From Doris montereyensis (taxonomy: Eukaryota; Mollusca; Gastropoda; Nudibranchia; Dorididae): a stretch of DNA of 64,000 nucleotides. A program made the position numbers and the translations under genes. The DNA is taken from NCBI GenBank assembly GCA_037039925.1, contig JAXRKP010000112.1, positions 415,136 through 479,135 of the forward strand, given 5' to 3'. Below the pieces are notes generated by a model. That model did not search any database and had not been told where the DNA came from. It was given only the letters and a program-made list of their open reading frames with translations. Shown piece after piece: positions 1-64,000 of this stretch. Numbering within the stretch: position 1 is the stretch's first letter; each line of letters opens with the position of its first letter.

Positions 1-48
1 GTGGCAGCTACAGTTTGCCTGACCAAACCAGCCAAGACCACCACTTAC

Positions 49-63534
<63,486 letters not shown>

Positions 63535-63829
63535 CTGGAAAGGGGCAAAACAAAACAAACAATATTTTCAGACCCAAAATGTGTCAAAACAAATAGCATA
63601 GAATGTCAGAAATCACATACTATGAGTGCCAAAACTCGAGGGAAGAATAAATGAAGTTGCCTAAACACTTACGACAAAATTGCTACGCTTTCAAAATGTG
63701 ACAGATTCCTAATAAGCGACAACTTAGACACTGAGTTTTGCTGAGCTTCTTTTCTTTTTTTTGTCATTTGCTCTAAAGAGATTTTCGCTTTCGTTGTGAT
63801 GATAAAATACGCACACAAAACAATAAAAG

Positions 63830-64000
63830 CATAACTGCCAACCTTGTCAAATCGGAACACAAGACTCTGACCGCGCAAACTAATTCCTAGCTTGCAAGAC
63901 GGCCTGTAATATTCCACACATAACATGGCGGATAAAATTATACTGGAATCAACCCCCACTGGCAAAGTGCAATTGGTATTATTGTGACCTCAGAATGGCA
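63830..64000 (+). repeat. Repeat E copy, cut by window end
   Basis: ACTGCCAACCTTGTCAAATC, GGCCTGTAATATTCCACACA and CCACTGGCAAAGTGCAATTG. Confidence 0.65.

Overview
This is eukaryotic genomic DNA, most likely from a marine invertebrate and plausibly a gastropod mollusc. I infer that from the protein divergence, the several tRNA-derived SINE families and the density of micro- and minisatellites; I could not test it. There is no prokaryotic-style gene organisation.

One host gene fills the window. It lies on the minus strand and is the orthologue of UBR4 (p600, purity of essence), a giant E3 ubiquitin ligase of the N-degron pathway. I placed 47 consecutive internal exons, from 63534 down to 49. 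Nearly all have GT/AG splice sites, and reading phase agrees across almost every junction. The N-terminal part lies beyond 64000 and the C-terminal catalytic module before base 1. The segment seen runs from upstream of the UBR-box zinc finger (exon 7), through a beta-propeller-like region (exons 10-20), Gly/Ser-rich and acidic linkers (18, 30-35), and a very large exon with a low-complexity insertion (35), into helical repeats (36-47). The match to human UBR4 is from memory of the family, not from a search.

Everything else is intronic. (1) At least four tRNA-derived SINE families (called A, B, C, G here), with nested and inverted copies. (2) A roughly 125-bp element (D) in about 25 copies, all in the same direction as UBR4. 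(3) Other dispersed repeats (E, F, H, I, J). (4) Fragments of two non-LTR retrotransposons. (5) A decayed but end-to-end piggyBac transposon at 19045-21459. (6) A possible hAT-like MITE at 53316-53772. (7) About a dozen minisatellites and many long microsatellites, several starting within a few bases of UBR4 splice sites.

Two cautions. About a dozen exons, mostly below 36.5 kb, carry one- or two-base losses in short homopolymers or dinucleotide runs that break the frame although conservation continues on both sides. I read these as residual sequencing errors rather than pseudogenisation. Repeat family letters are my own labels.
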